In this document: piece after piece, positions 56,701 through 64,000 of the stretch
Position numbering within the stretch: position 1 is the first letter of the stretch
Layout: each line of letters starts with the position of its first letter
Source of the DNA: Bacteroidota bacterium
GTDB lineage: Bacteria > Bacteroidota > Bacteroidia > B-17B0 > Aurantibacillaceae
Assembly: GCA_020403265.1 (NCBI GenBank)
Contig: JADBXZ010000051.1
Coordinates: 93,839-157,838 of the forward strand
Length of the DNA: 64,000 bases
Direction of reading: 5' to 3'
Position numbers and translations under genes: made by a program
Notes under the pieces: generated by a model
Told to the model about the DNA's origin: nothing
Database searches by the model: none
The model's input: only the letters and a program-made list of their open reading frames with translations

Positions 56701-56902
56701 AAATGTAAGGAAAATTTGCAAAGGGGGCAATGTGACTATCCCCAACTTTAATTTCTGCGTTAAAATCCTTGTTCAATTTTGTTAGCAACTCGCTAACAAT
56801 TTCATCCTGTTTGTAATAAACCAAGGTTATTGCTATGGTTAACAGCAAAATTGGAACGACTATAATTCCAATAAAAATTCGTTTAAGTACTTTCTTATTC
56901 AT
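53732..56902 (-). CDS. Giant AsmA-like envelope protein
   Basis: 1056 residues: an N-terminal membrane anchor (RIFIGIIVVPILLLTIAITLVYY), then a long beta-rich region with AsmA-type features. The first are FPYISIDVDDLVIYESK and GGKVDIKSIKLENGFIHL; the C-terminal ones are QITDGRLDKYEPLTAMADYF and MNMEYVFRIPMKMV. AsmA-like proteins span the periplasm and are linked to phospholipid transport (family knowledge). I prefer the ATG at 56902 to the TTG one codon earlier. Followed without a gap by the lipoprotein gene. Confidence 0.88.
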   Translation of the reverse strand: MNKKVLKRIFIGIIVVPILLLTIAITLVYYKQDEIVSELLTKLNKDFNAEIKVGDSHIAPFANFPYISIDVDDLVIYESKSLQTEPMMQLKDIYVGFDLFKIIGGKVDIKSIKLENGFIHLKQDTLGNLNFVKAFETEQKAENVEEEFHLHLKSITLNNVDITHQNESNNLTTEAFINKAKTGFKTSNDHTMIDLETKLVVNLIKGTDTTFFKHKHITINTKLDYFNKGNQLKIEQSEIELEHAKFDFKGSIDLNGDMNADVSIVGNKPNFDLFLAFAPEELAPVLNQFENKGTIFFKADIKGPLINKHLPFINVDFACEHAFLHNIKTDKKLDDLNFKAHFTNNGKKGLEPMEFSLMDFSSRPEAGKFTGYLKMKNFAAPEIDTKIVSDFDLDFLAKFLNVDGLKDLSGKVKLTLNFKDLIDFAHPERAIEKLNESYFTELMVDNLSFGTKAFHVPIKNVNINAQLVGHEAKINRFEARIGKSDISLKGHISDLPAIIHHSKNMVTCDLDFKSRLLDLKELTSSDTSKSKPVNESIKDFEVKLRFKSAANAFTESPNLPVGEFFIDDLHASFKNYPHRINNFRADVYIDTSHFKIIDFSGLIDESDFHFNGKLNYYNLWFMKKPHGDTKIEFDLTSKLLQFQDVFSYNGANYVPEDYRKEELRDFKLHGHADLHFNEGLQSTDIYLDNFTSKMKIHKYKFEKFKGRIHYEKEHLMVQDFSAKIGNSSFELDMNYYLGKDKSIKKRDNHFGIKSSNLDLDELLAYTLTPSTTTISPADHNKGFSIFDVPFTDMTFDMNIGHFKYHTYHFNNFVCKAKTTENHYLYIDTLKMDVADGHVNMNGYFNGSDQSKLYFSPLLKITKLDLDKLLIKFENFGQDHFVTENVHGKFSGLIKGKIRMHKDLVPIMDNSELSMDVQITDGRLDKYEPLTAMADYFKDKNTSKVKFDTLQNHIDMKNGEISFPMMTINSSLGFMEIKGKQDMNMNMEYVFRIPMKMVADVAKSKLFGGGKDSVSVDQEDEIQYKDGTKRTRYVNVKLTGKDGKYKVNMVKAPKNDD

Positions 56903-56990
56903 CAATTATTCCCCAATAATTTAGGTTCAAAATTAACCCTTTTAGGACTTAATATGAAGTTATTTGTTAAATATTTTGCAACTTTACAGT

Positions 56991-57380
56991 ATGAAATTTT
57001 TACAGCGTTTAAAGTTCTATGGCATCGGCTTTGGTTTTGGTTTATTAATTGTTTATGCCATGTTTGGTACCCGAAGTTGTGTTAGCCCTAATGAGCAAAA
57101 GATGCAGGAATTGGTTTTTCAGGATTTTGCTCTTTCGGATAAAGCCAAATGTAAATTAAAATGTTTAATTAAAAATGAAATGTTGCTTAAAATTGAATTA
57201 AGACATTTTGAAGTTAATTACGACCTCAGCAATATTCATAAAGAACCTTTTGGTGATTATTACATTCAGCCTAAAGAAGAATTTAAGAATAAATATAACT
57301 ATCAGCTTATCATTCAGGATTGTGATACCGTTTCTCGCATCAATGATATTTCTACTACACAAAAATGCAATTGTGATTAA
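56991..57380 (+). CDS. DUF4258-like secreted or anchored protein
   Basis: 129 residues from the ATG at 56991, with one hydrophobic segment (FYGIGFGFGLLIVYAMFG). A small domain with MLLKIELRHFEVNYDLSNIHKEPFGDYYI and a CNCD C-terminus follows; the pattern resembles DUF4258 but I am not certain. The stop shares its A with the tadA ATG (TAATG). Confidence 0.6.
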   Translation: MKFLQRLKFYGIGFGFGLLIVYAMFGTRSCVSPNEQKMQELVFQDFALSDKAKCKLKCLIKNEMLLKIELRHFEVNYDLSNIHKEPFGDYYIQPKEEFKNKYNYQLIIQDCDTVSRINDISTTQKCNCD

Positions 57381-57823
57381 TGGAACAAGAGAGCCATGAA
57401 CGATACATGAGAGAAGCACTAAAGGAAGCAGAAAAAGCATTAGCTTTAGATGAAGTGCCGATTGGTGCAGTTATTGTTGCAAATAATAAAATTATTGCAA
57501 GGGCTCACAATCTTACCAAGCAACTAAATGATGTAACTGCACACGCCGAAATGCAAGCCATTACATCTGCTGCCAATTACATCGGAGGTAAGTATTTAAT
57601 TGATTGCACCATGTATGTAACGGTAGAACCATGTTACATGTGCGCCGGCGCGCTTAACTGGAGTCAAATTTCAACCTTAGTAATAGGAACCAGTGATTCA
57701 AAAAAAGGATTTAGTCAACTTGATGCTAATTTACTACACCCAAAAACCAAAACTATAACCGGCATTTTAAAAGAGGATTGCAAAGCGCTGATACAAGGTT
57801 TTTTTGAGAAAAAAAGAAAATAA
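57380..57823 (+). CDS. tadA: tRNA-specific adenosine deaminase
   Basis: Deaminates A34 to inosine in tRNA-Arg(ACG). 147 residues with the zinc motif TAHAEMQAI (His/Glu) and VEPCYMCAGAL (two Cys). Length and the N-terminal YMREALKEAEKALALDEVPIGAVIV are typical. Translationally coupled to the upstream gene. Confidence 0.93.
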   Translation: MEQESHERYMREALKEAEKALALDEVPIGAVIVANNKIIARAHNLTKQLNDVTAHAEMQAITSAANYIGGKYLIDCTMYVTVEPCYMCAGALNWSQISTLVIGTSDSKKGFSQLDANLLHPKTKTITGILKEDCKALIQGFFEKKRK

Positions 57824-57846
57824 TTGCTGTATGGCATTATTTTTGT

Positions 57847-57854
57847 TATCTTTG
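57847..57854 (+). promoter_or_regulatory. -7 promoter element TATCTTTG
   Basis: A consensus match ending 17 bp before the ATG at 57872 of the small secreted protein; it fixes that start over an earlier in-frame codon. Confidence 0.6.
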
Positions 57855-57871
57855 ATTATAAATCTTTAATC

Positions 57872-58291
57872 ATGAAATTATTTAAAATCTTAGCCTTAGG
57901 CTTATCTTTTTCAATAACGGCTGCCAACGCATCTGCTTTAACAACTTCTGCACTTAGCATTAAATTAACGAACATGCCCGACAAAACAATTTGTTTGAAG
58001 CATCCACAGGCTGCCAATACAGATAAATTCTTTTCCTCTACTACCATGTTGAGTTTTGAAATTTACAAACCCGGTAATACTGACTTCGTAAAAGCAGTTA
58101 TTGCCTCTTTGAAATCAGATCCTAATGTGCAGAGTGTAACTGAAGGTGCAGTTACAGGAGATTTTTACGCAGTTACCATTTCGTTAAAATCTGCACAATC
58201 GAAACAATGGTTCATTAATAGCTTTAAAAAAGCTAAATTGGCAAACATAAAAATCAACAACAACGAGGTTGTTAGTGTAGATAAAATGTAA
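57872..58291 (+). CDS. Small secreted protein, possible ferredoxin-like fold
   Basis: 139 residues with a signal peptide (KILALGLSFSITAANASA). The mature part has a beta-alpha-beta rhythm (TDFVKAVIASLKSDPNVQSV, DFYAVTISLKSAQSKQWFIN, KKAKLANIKINNNEV) that resembles an HMA/ferredoxin-like domain, but no CxxC is present. Family unknown. Monocistronic: own promoter and a terminator after it. Confidence 0.65.
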   Translation: MKLFKILALGLSFSITAANASALTTSALSIKLTNMPDKTICLKHPQAANTDKFFSSTTMLSFEIYKPGNTDFVKAVIASLKSDPNVQSVTEGAVTGDFYAVTISLKSAQSKQWFINSFKKAKLANIKINNNEVVSVDKM

Positions 58292-58313
58292 GTTTAATTT
58301 TTCATCAAATTAT

Positions 58314-58343
58314 AGCCAATTCTGAGAGGAGTTGGCTTTTTTT
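58314..58343 (+). terminator. Strong intrinsic terminator
   Basis: Nine-base-pair stem AGCCAATTC / GAGTTGGCT (one T-G wobble) with loop TGAGAG, followed by seven T. It ends the small secreted-protein transcript. Confidence 0.85.
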
Positions 58344-58357
58344 ATGGATTAAAATCT

Positions 58358-58365
58358 TACATTTG
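58358..58365 (+). promoter_or_regulatory. -7 promoter element TACATTTG
   Basis: A consensus match ending 19 bp before the ATG of the deoxyhypusine-synthase-like gene and directly after the preceding terminator. Confidence 0.6.
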
Positions 58366-58384
58366 TGCTTCAAAAATTTAATCT

Positions 58385-59377
58385 ATGTCAACAACTATTA
58401 TACCCAATAAAGGACCAATTTCTAATTTTATAGCTAATCATTACAAACATTTTAATGCCGCAGCATTAGTTGACGCAGCTAAAGGTTACGAAACACATTT
58501 ACTTGAAGGTGGTAAAATGATGGTAACGCTTGCCGGAGCTATGAGCACGGCTGAACTTGGCAAATCACTGGCAGAAATGATTCGTCAGGGTAAAGTTGAT
58601 ATTATTTCATGTACAGGCGCTAACTTAGAAGAAGACATCATGAATTTAGTTGCGCATAGTCATTACAAACGTGTACCTAATTACCGTGATTTGAGTCCGC
58701 AAGATGAGTGGGACTTACTAGAAAATCATTATAACCGTGTTACGGATACATGCATTCCTGAAGAAGAAGCTTTTCGTCGTTTACAAAAACACATTCATAA
58801 AATTTGGAAAGATGCCGATACAGCCGGAGAGCGTTATTTTCCGCATGAATACATGTATAAAATTTTAAATAGCGGTGAATTAAAACAATATTACGAAATT
58901 GATCCGAAAAACAGTTGGATGTTAGCTGCTGCTGAAAAAAACTTACCAATCGTTGTGCCGGGCTGGGAAGATAGCACCATGGGTAATATTTTTGCTTCTT
59001 ATGTGATTAAAGGTGAAATTAAAGCCTCTACCATGAAAAGTGGAATTGAATACATGGCATGGTTAGCAGACTGGTATGTGAAAAACAGCGAAGGTAAAGG
59101 TGTTGGATTTTTTCAAATTGGTGGCGGTATTGCCGGCGATTTTCCTATTTGCGTAGTACCTATGTTGTATCAGGATATGGAAATGGAAAACATTCCTTTT
59201 TGGAGTTATTTCTGCCAAATTTCTGATTCTACAACTTCATATGGCTCATACTCAGGTGCAGTACCAAATGAAAAAATCACCTGGGGTAAATTAGATATTA
59301 CAACACCAAAATTTATTGTAGAAAGTGATGCAACCATTGTGGCACCATTGATGTTCGCCTGGATATTGGGTTGGTAA
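58385..59377 (+). CDS. Deoxyhypusine-synthase-like protein
   Basis: 330 residues. NAD-dependent spermidine aminobutyl-transferase fold: TLAGAMSTAELGKSLAEMI, DIISCTGANLEEDIMN, and VPGWEDSTMGNIF. The C-terminal ITWGKLDITTPKF contains Lys302 at the position of the covalent catalytic Lys of deoxyhypusine synthase. Bacteria have no eIF5A, so the true product is probably another polyamine conjugate such as homospermidine (inference). Own promoter; no polyamine gene is next to it. Confidence 0.9.
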   Translation: MSTTIIPNKGPISNFIANHYKHFNAAALVDAAKGYETHLLEGGKMMVTLAGAMSTAELGKSLAEMIRQGKVDIISCTGANLEEDIMNLVAHSHYKRVPNYRDLSPQDEWDLLENHYNRVTDTCIPEEEAFRRLQKHIHKIWKDADTAGERYFPHEYMYKILNSGELKQYYEIDPKNSWMLAAAEKNLPIVVPGWEDSTMGNIFASYVIKGEIKASTMKSGIEYMAWLADWYVKNSEGKGVGFFQIGGGIAGDFPICVVPMLYQDMEMENIPFWSYFCQISDSTTSYGSYSGAVPNEKITWGKLDITTPKFIVESDATIVAPLMFAWILGW

Positions 59378-59429
59378 CTGTTTATTTAAATTTTCCTGAT
59401 ACAGTTCTAAACAATTGGGTTGCACCCTA

Positions 59430-59587
59430 CTCGTCCTCTTTTAAATAAGTGTAACGAGGATGATTAAATACGGCGTTTACGACGACTGAATCTATCTTTA
59501 TTTTTATTTACATTTTTTGCTTTATTTGTGCGATGCAATCGCACTTTTAAAGCATCCTCGTTTCCGCTTCACTCAGACGAGGACGAG
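59430..59587. repeat. Nested palindromic intergenic element
   Basis: This fills most of the 303-bp gap 59378-59680. Three nested inverted pairs are present: CTCGTCCTC (59430) with GAGGACGAG (59579), AACGAGGATG (59453) with CATCCTCGTT (59553), and GTGCGAT/ATCGCAC (59528-59544, loop GCA). It could fold into one long cruciform. No gene is evident, though the minus strand reads a basic tail (KDRFSRRKRRI) in one frame. Confidence 0.6.
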
Positions 59588-59680
59588 AGGGGGAGGTATA
59601 ATTAAAAAGACCACTAAAATAAGCGTATTGCAATTCTTTAGTTTTATTCGTACCTTGTACCCTTATAATTATTAATAATT

Positions 59681-61948
59681 ATGGCAAAATTCAGAAGAGA
59701 AGATGCCTTGGATTACCACTCACAAGGTCGTCCGGGTAAAATTGAAGTAATACCTACCAAACCATACAGCACCCAACGCGACTTAACTCTGGCATACAGC
59801 CCGGGTGTTGCCGAACCTTGTTTAGAAATTGAAAAAAATCCGGAGGATGCATACAAATACACAGCAAAAGGAAATTTGGTAGCTGTAATCAGTAATGGTA
59901 CGGCTGTTTTGGGTTTAGGAGATATAGGTGCATTGGCTTCAAAACCTGTTATGGAAGGTAAAGGGTTGTTGTTCAAAATTTTTGCAGACATTGATGTGTT
60001 TGACATTGAAATTGACACTAAAAATATTGATGAATTTGTACAAACAGTAAAAAATATTGCACCAACCTTCGGCGGTATTAACTTAGAAGATATTAAAGCA
60101 CCGGAGTGTTTTGAGATTGAACGTCGTTTAAAAGAAGAATTAGATATTCCTCTGATGCACGACGATCAGCATGGAACAGCTATTATCAGCGCAGCGGGAT
60201 TAATTAACGCAATTGAACTAAGCGGTAAAAAAATGAGCGATGTGAAATTGGTTATTAACGGTGCAGGTGCTAGTGCTAACTCCTGCGCCAAAATGTACAT
60301 TGCTGTTGGCGTCAAAAAAGAGAACATTACCATGTTGGATAGCAAAGGTGTAATTCATGTTGGTAGAACTGATCTTGATCAATACAAACAATTCTTTGCA
60401 AGCACAAACACCAAAATAAATACTTTGCAGGAAGCGATTAAAGGCGCTGATGTATTTGTTGGCTTGAGTAAAGGCAATATTTTAAATCAAGACATGGTGC
60501 GCAGTATGAATAAAAACTGCGTTGTATTTGCATTAGCGAACCCTACACCAGAGATCAGCTACGAAGAAGCCATAGCAGCTCGACCGGATATTATTGTTGC
60601 AACAGGGCGCAGCGATAATCCTAATCAAGTTAACAATGTTTTAGGATTTCCATTTATTTTCAGGGGTGCTTTAGATGTGAGAGCTAACACCATTAATGAA
60701 GAAATGAAATTAGCTGCAACTCGTGCTATTGCTGAATTAACTAAAGAGCCTGTACCTGATTACGTTAACCTTGCTTATGGAAGTAAAAATTTAAGTTTTG
60801 GCCCGGATTACATCATACCTAAACCAATTGATAACCGTTTAATTAGCGCTGTTTCATCTGCGGTTGCAAAAGCTGCAATAGACAGCGGTGTTGCAAAATA
60901 TAAAATTACTGATTGGGAAGCTTATAAAACAAGTTTAGAAAACAGACTAGGTAAAGACAATAAACTAATGCGAAGTCTTGCTAACAAAGCAAAAAACAAT
61001 CCTAAACGAGTTGTTTTTACTGAAGCTGACACGTATAAAATTTTAAAAGCCGCTCAGCTTGTGCGTGATGAAGGTATTGCTAAGCCAATATTACTAGGCA
61101 ATAAAGATAAAATAAATACCATAGCGGCTGAGAATAGCATCGACTTAAGCGACATGGCCATTATTGATCCTATTTTTGAAGATGAATCAAAAAGAAAAGA
61201 ATTTGGTGATTTGTTATGGCAAAAGAGGCAACGTAGAGGCTTAACTCAGTATGACGCCATAAAACTAATGCGTGACAGAAACTACTATGGTGCCATGATG
61301 GTAGAAACCGGAATGGCTGATGCCATGATAAGCGGTTTAACCAGAAAATACGGTCAACCGATAAAACCGGCACTTGAAATTATAGGTGTACAAAAAGGAA
61401 TAAGTAAAGTGGCAGGCTTGTACATGATGGTTACTAAAAAAGGTCCTTACTTTTTTGCCGATACTACCATGAATGCGAATCCTACTGCCGAAGAATTGGC
61501 GGATATTGCAGTATTAACAGCTAATACTGTTGCGCAGTATAACATCAAACCCAGAATTGCCATGCTCAGCTACTCTAATTTTGGCAGCTCAGAAGGCGAA
61601 GTTCCAAGCAAGGTTGCCAAGGCAGTTCAATTATTACATAAAAATTATCCGGGTTTAATTGTTGATGGTGACGTACAAGCTAATTTTGCCGTAAATAACA
61701 GTTTACTCAAAGAACAGTTTCCGTTCAGTACATTGGTTGATAAGGATGTAAATACTTTTATTTTTCCTAACCTTGCGGCGGGTAACATCGCCTATAAATT
61801 AATGCAGGAACTTGGCGGCGCTGAAGCTATTGGTCCTGTGTTAATGGGATTAAATAAACCTGTTCATGTTTTACAATTAGGCAGTAGTGTACGTGAAATT
61901 GTAAACATGGTAATTATTTCAGTGGTAGATGCTCAGAACAATAAATAG
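59681..61948 (+). CDS. maeB: NADP-dependent malic enzyme with phosphotransacetylase-like domain
   Basis: Oxidative decarboxylation of malate to pyruvate. 755 residues. Residues 1-425 are malic enzyme (YSPGVAEPCLEI, NGTAVLGLGDIGALASKPVMEGK, HDDQHGTAII, VINGAGASANSCAKMY). Residues 430-755 are a PTA-like domain (VFTEADTYKILKAAQL, PVLMGLNKPVHVLQLGSSVR) that is regulatory in the MaeB class. Length is normal. Followed after 3 bp by a small membrane protein. Confidence 0.96.
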   Translation: MAKFRREDALDYHSQGRPGKIEVIPTKPYSTQRDLTLAYSPGVAEPCLEIEKNPEDAYKYTAKGNLVAVISNGTAVLGLGDIGALASKPVMEGKGLLFKIFADIDVFDIEIDTKNIDEFVQTVKNIAPTFGGINLEDIKAPECFEIERRLKEELDIPLMHDDQHGTAIISAAGLINAIELSGKKMSDVKLVINGAGASANSCAKMYIAVGVKKENITMLDSKGVIHVGRTDLDQYKQFFASTNTKINTLQEAIKGADVFVGLSKGNILNQDMVRSMNKNCVVFALANPTPEISYEEAIAARPDIIVATGRSDNPNQVNNVLGFPFIFRGALDVRANTINEEMKLAATRAIAELTKEPVPDYVNLAYGSKNLSFGPDYIIPKPIDNRLISAVSSAVAKAAIDSGVAKYKITDWEAYKTSLENRLGKDNKLMRSLANKAKNNPKRVVFTEADTYKILKAAQLVRDEGIAKPILLGNKDKINTIAAENSIDLSDMAIIDPIFEDESKRKEFGDLLWQKRQRRGLTQYDAIKLMRDRNYYGAMMVETGMADAMISGLTRKYGQPIKPALEIIGVQKGISKVAGLYMMVTKKGPYFFADTTMNANPTAEELADIAVLTANTVAQYNIKPRIAMLSYSNFGSSEGEVPSKVAKAVQLLHKNYPGLIVDGDVQANFAVNNSLLKEQFPFSTLVDKDVNTFIFPNLAAGNIAYKLMQELGGAEAIGPVLMGLNKPVHVLQLGSSVREIVNMVIISVVDAQNNK

Positions 61949-61951
61949 GGC

Positions 61952-62212
61952 ATGAAATTAATAACCCTCTACAAACTAAGTGGCTATGTATCCATATTGC
62001 TAGGATTAGCCGCTGCATTTAGTATTTATAAAATACAATATATTAAAATAGGCCTTCCTTTATGTATTGCAGGTTTTATTTTAGCCGGCATTAATATTTT
62101 TTTAAATGCCAAATATTTTTATGATGAAGAAAAAATACCCAAGGGCTACTTGGGTATGTTTTTAAGTTCGGTTCCTGTATTATTTTTGCTGTTTGTTATT
62201 GGGCGGCATTAG
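61952..62212 (+). CDS. Small three-TM membrane protein
   Basis: 86 residues with three hydrophobic segments (YVSILLGLAAAFSIY, IGLPLCIAGFILAGINIFL, YLGMFLSSVPVLFLLFVIG). Unknown function. It begins 3 bp after maeB, so it is co-expressed with it; its end overlaps the convergent HTH gene by 33 bp. Confidence 0.65.
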   Translation: MKLITLYKLSGYVSILLGLAAAFSIYKIQYIKIGLPLCIAGFILAGINIFLNAKYFYDEEKIPKGYLGMFLSSVPVLFLLFVIGRH

Positions 62213-62542
62213 TTTTTTATTAATGCTTTTTAATAAATTATAATTCTCTTTTAAAAGTTTGTTTTGTTGCTCCAACAAACTAAAATAAAGTTCTTTGTAA
62301 TCAACATTGTCTTCTGTGTCTATTTCGCTTGATTGTGAGAAACTCTTTTTATTTATGTCCTTTGTAAAGTCATATTGTATAACTTTACCAACCTGCAAAA
62401 GTAATTCAGCGCTTAATTTTCTTTTTTCAAACAAGTTGTATAAATGTTGCCGGGTATATCCTATTCGTGAAGCAAGCTTAGTCATTGGGTAACCACTTTG
62501 TCTTATTGCATTTGCAAGTATTTCACCATCATGTTTTGGCAT
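62180..62542 (-). CDS. Small HTH DNA-binding protein with coiled-coil tail
   Basis: 120 residues from the ATG at 62542. XRE-like helix-turn-helix near 8-55 (ILANAIRQSGYPMTKLASRI, GYTRQHLYNLFEKRKL). A leucine-zipper-like C-terminus (YKELYFSLLEQQNKLLKENY) would dimerise it. An in-frame GTG at 62560 would add six residues. It faces the operator pair at 62566-62617 and is divergent from the metzincin gene, the classic position for a local regulator. Confidence 0.75.
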   Translation of the reverse strand: MPKHDGEILANAIRQSGYPMTKLASRIGYTRQHLYNLFEKRKLSAELLLQVGKVIQYDFTKDINKKSFSQSSEIDTEDNVDYKELYFSLLEQQNKLLKENYNLLKSINKKLMPPNNKQQK

Positions 62543-62565
62543 TAAAACAAATAACTTCACATTTT

Positions 62566-62617
62566 TGTAAAATTTATTTTACATTTTTATTGACATTTGT
62601 GTAAAAATTATTTAACT
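62566..62617. promoter_or_regulatory. Pair of 18-bp operator-like sites and metzincin promoter
   Basis: Site 1 (62566-62583) is TGTAAAATTTATTTTACA: perfect 8-bp arms with a 2-nt spacer. Site 2 (62600-62617), TGTAAAAATTATTTAACT, matches it at 15 of 18 positions. Site 2 overlaps a promoter for the rightward gene: TTG at 62590-62592, 20 nt, then TAACTTCG at 62613-62620 (one change from TAnnTTTG). Site 1 covers the near-consensus TAAATTTT on the minus strand. Confidence 0.6.
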
Positions 62618-62640
62618 TCGTTTAACTAAAATTAACGCCA

Positions 62641-64000
62641 TGAAAAAATCAAAACTCATTGTCTTTGGAATAATTGCAATTTGCTTACTGCAAAAGCAGT
62701 CTAAAGCCCAAATAATAACGGAAATTTGTAACGGTCTCCAGCCTATAACAAATGTAAATGAAATTTCAAACACAGCCTGTCCGTTATCATCTTCAACCTA
62801 TCTGAATAAATATCGGCAACCATCAACTTACATACCAACTAATAATACTGCATTAATAACATTAAAAATTACTTTGCACATTTTTACAAAAAGTGACGGA
62901 ACGGCAGTCACTGGCCTTTGGGAAGGCAACCCGGGAGCGGTGGGTAATCCTGCATTATTAAATTCTTATTTAGGTTCATTAACTAATGGCAATAGTGAGC
63001 GTTTCTCAACTTTAAGAGCTGCTAATTATGCTCCAACACTAAATAACAATAGTCAATACTTAGACTCAAAGATTCAATTTAAAGTTACCAATGTTTATTA
63101 TTATCCAAATACATTTTTATATAATAATAATCAATCTACAAATCATTTTAATCATATCGATTCAATTAACCCTAGCAGATTAGAAGAGGGGATGCCAATT
63201 CTAATTGCAAATAATGGTTGGGGTCAATTAGGCGGGTGGAATGGTAAACCTGCCGTTTTAACTTCTGTTGGATATTTCGATCCTCCCTTTTTTAAAGCAC
63301 ATTTACTGCATGAAATTGGACATTGTTTTGGCTTAGGTCACACATATCAAGATTACAGCTATTTTAACCCTATTACTGGCATTGGCTGTTACAATGGAGG
63401 CTCTGATTGGAATTTCTTTACTAATACAAAATGTGGGGAAATTGATTATTTATCAGACGTATTCGCTCCAAACCAAAATTTTTGTTATTTTAAAGTGGCT
63501 CCTGGCTGCCCCGCGACAATGGTTTCGGCTAATCCCGCTAATTTATGTGAATCATGCTACGAAGTTCCACAAACAGGTCTATCATTTGAAAGTAATAATT
63601 GCATGGGGGCATCAGCTATATTTGGCGCAGGCTGGATTTCACCCTTACAAATGGGAAGACGTATTAGAAAAATGCGTTTAAACAAAATGCGCGAATTTGC
63701 CGCTGACCTACCTAGCGACCACATTAATACATGGAATATAACTAATAACGAAACTTGGGACTTCGACATTCAAATGTATGAAGACATTGTGGTTAAATCT
63801 GGTAATACTTTAAAAGTTACTTGTAAAATCAACATGGCGCGCGCAGGAAGAATTATTGGTGAAAAAGGGGCACAATTAATTGTTGATGGCGGTGAAATTA
63901 CCACATGGAGCAAAACAGGCAGATGGGACGGTATATATTTAGAGGGTACAAGTAATGCCACCCAGTTTTTACCTGATCAAAGCCGCATTGAAATAAAAAA
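62641..64000 (+). CDS. Secreted metzincin-type zinc protease, cut by right edge
   Basis: 453 codons, open to the window end. Signal peptide (KLIVFGIIAICLLQKQSKAQ), then a domain with the metzincin zinc motif HEIGHCFGLGH and a downstream Met-turn NNCMGAS, which fit an M43-like (cytophagalysin-type) or related protease. After about residue 360 a beta-rich region starts (VVKSGNTLKVTCKINMARAG). A T9SS sorting domain may lie beyond the edge (inference). Probable target of the divergent HTH protein. Confidence 0.82.

Noticed and set aside
62180..62560. Prophage or ICE boundary marked by the HTH gene
   Set aside because: No integrase, attachment repeat or phage gene nearby, and base composition does not change.
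1..64000. tRNA or rRNA genes
   Set aside because: No cloverleaf with a T-loop GTTCGAATC-like block or rRNA core was seen; a covariance search would settle it.

Overview
The window is a stretch of AT-rich chromosome from a member of the phylum Bacteroidota. Three things support this. Secreted proteins carry type IX secretion (T9SS) type A and type B sorting domains. Many promoters fit the Bacteroidota -7 consensus TAnnTTTG. Gene neighbourhoods such as acpP-fabF-rnc-IPExxxVDY protein and rpsF-rpsR-rplI are typical of the phylum. I would not place it below phylum from sequence alone. I found no rRNA, tRNA, CRISPR array, integrase or complete transposase gene.

Layout, left to right. 1-3283: a secreted protein cut by the left edge, an MFS transporter and miaA, all leftward and overlapping. 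3379-7708: a coupled three-gene module (two SGNH-hydrolase-like proteins and an AlgI-like MBOAT) for extracytoplasmic polysaccharide O-acetylation. 7831-11668: a T9SS cluster with palindromic repeats lying inside reading frames and a fused gene remnant. 12125-25009: mostly housekeeping genes (ribD, ffh, sod, biotin carrier, pepA, gpx, fbp) plus secreted proteins. 25010-25397: repeats. 25398-37418: aroE, tex, an M61 peptidase, a TPR protein, yciH, and the coupled group pdxA-aldo/keto reductase-pssA-pirin. 37620-39089: a LysM transglycosylase. 39102-39908: a YdeI/OmdA-family gene destroyed by nested repeats. 39998-47801: IPExxxVDY protein, rnc, fabF, acpP, a TPR protein that seems to have lost its phosphatase domain, an orphan paaZ and a SpoIIE-type phosphatase. 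47909-51413: envelope proteins, including a secreted HMA metal-binding protein paired with a beta-barrel. 51569-52699: ribosomal operon. 52703-64000: a lipoprotein, a giant AsmA-like protein, tadA, a deoxyhypusine-synthase-like enzyme, malic enzyme, an HTH regulator and a metzincin protease cut by the right edge.

The least ordinary content is in the repeats. A 127-bp MITE-like element occurs twice (25267-25393 and 39532-39658) with 12-bp terminal inverted repeats and TAA target duplications. One copy sits inside a second, larger structured repeat, and the related repeat at 25051-25230 preserves the corresponding empty site. The hairpin core of the MITE also occurs as an in-frame palindrome inside T9SS-secreted protein genes. 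A second point of interest is a pair of 18-bp operator-like sites between the divergent HTH gene and the metzincin gene near 62.6 kb.
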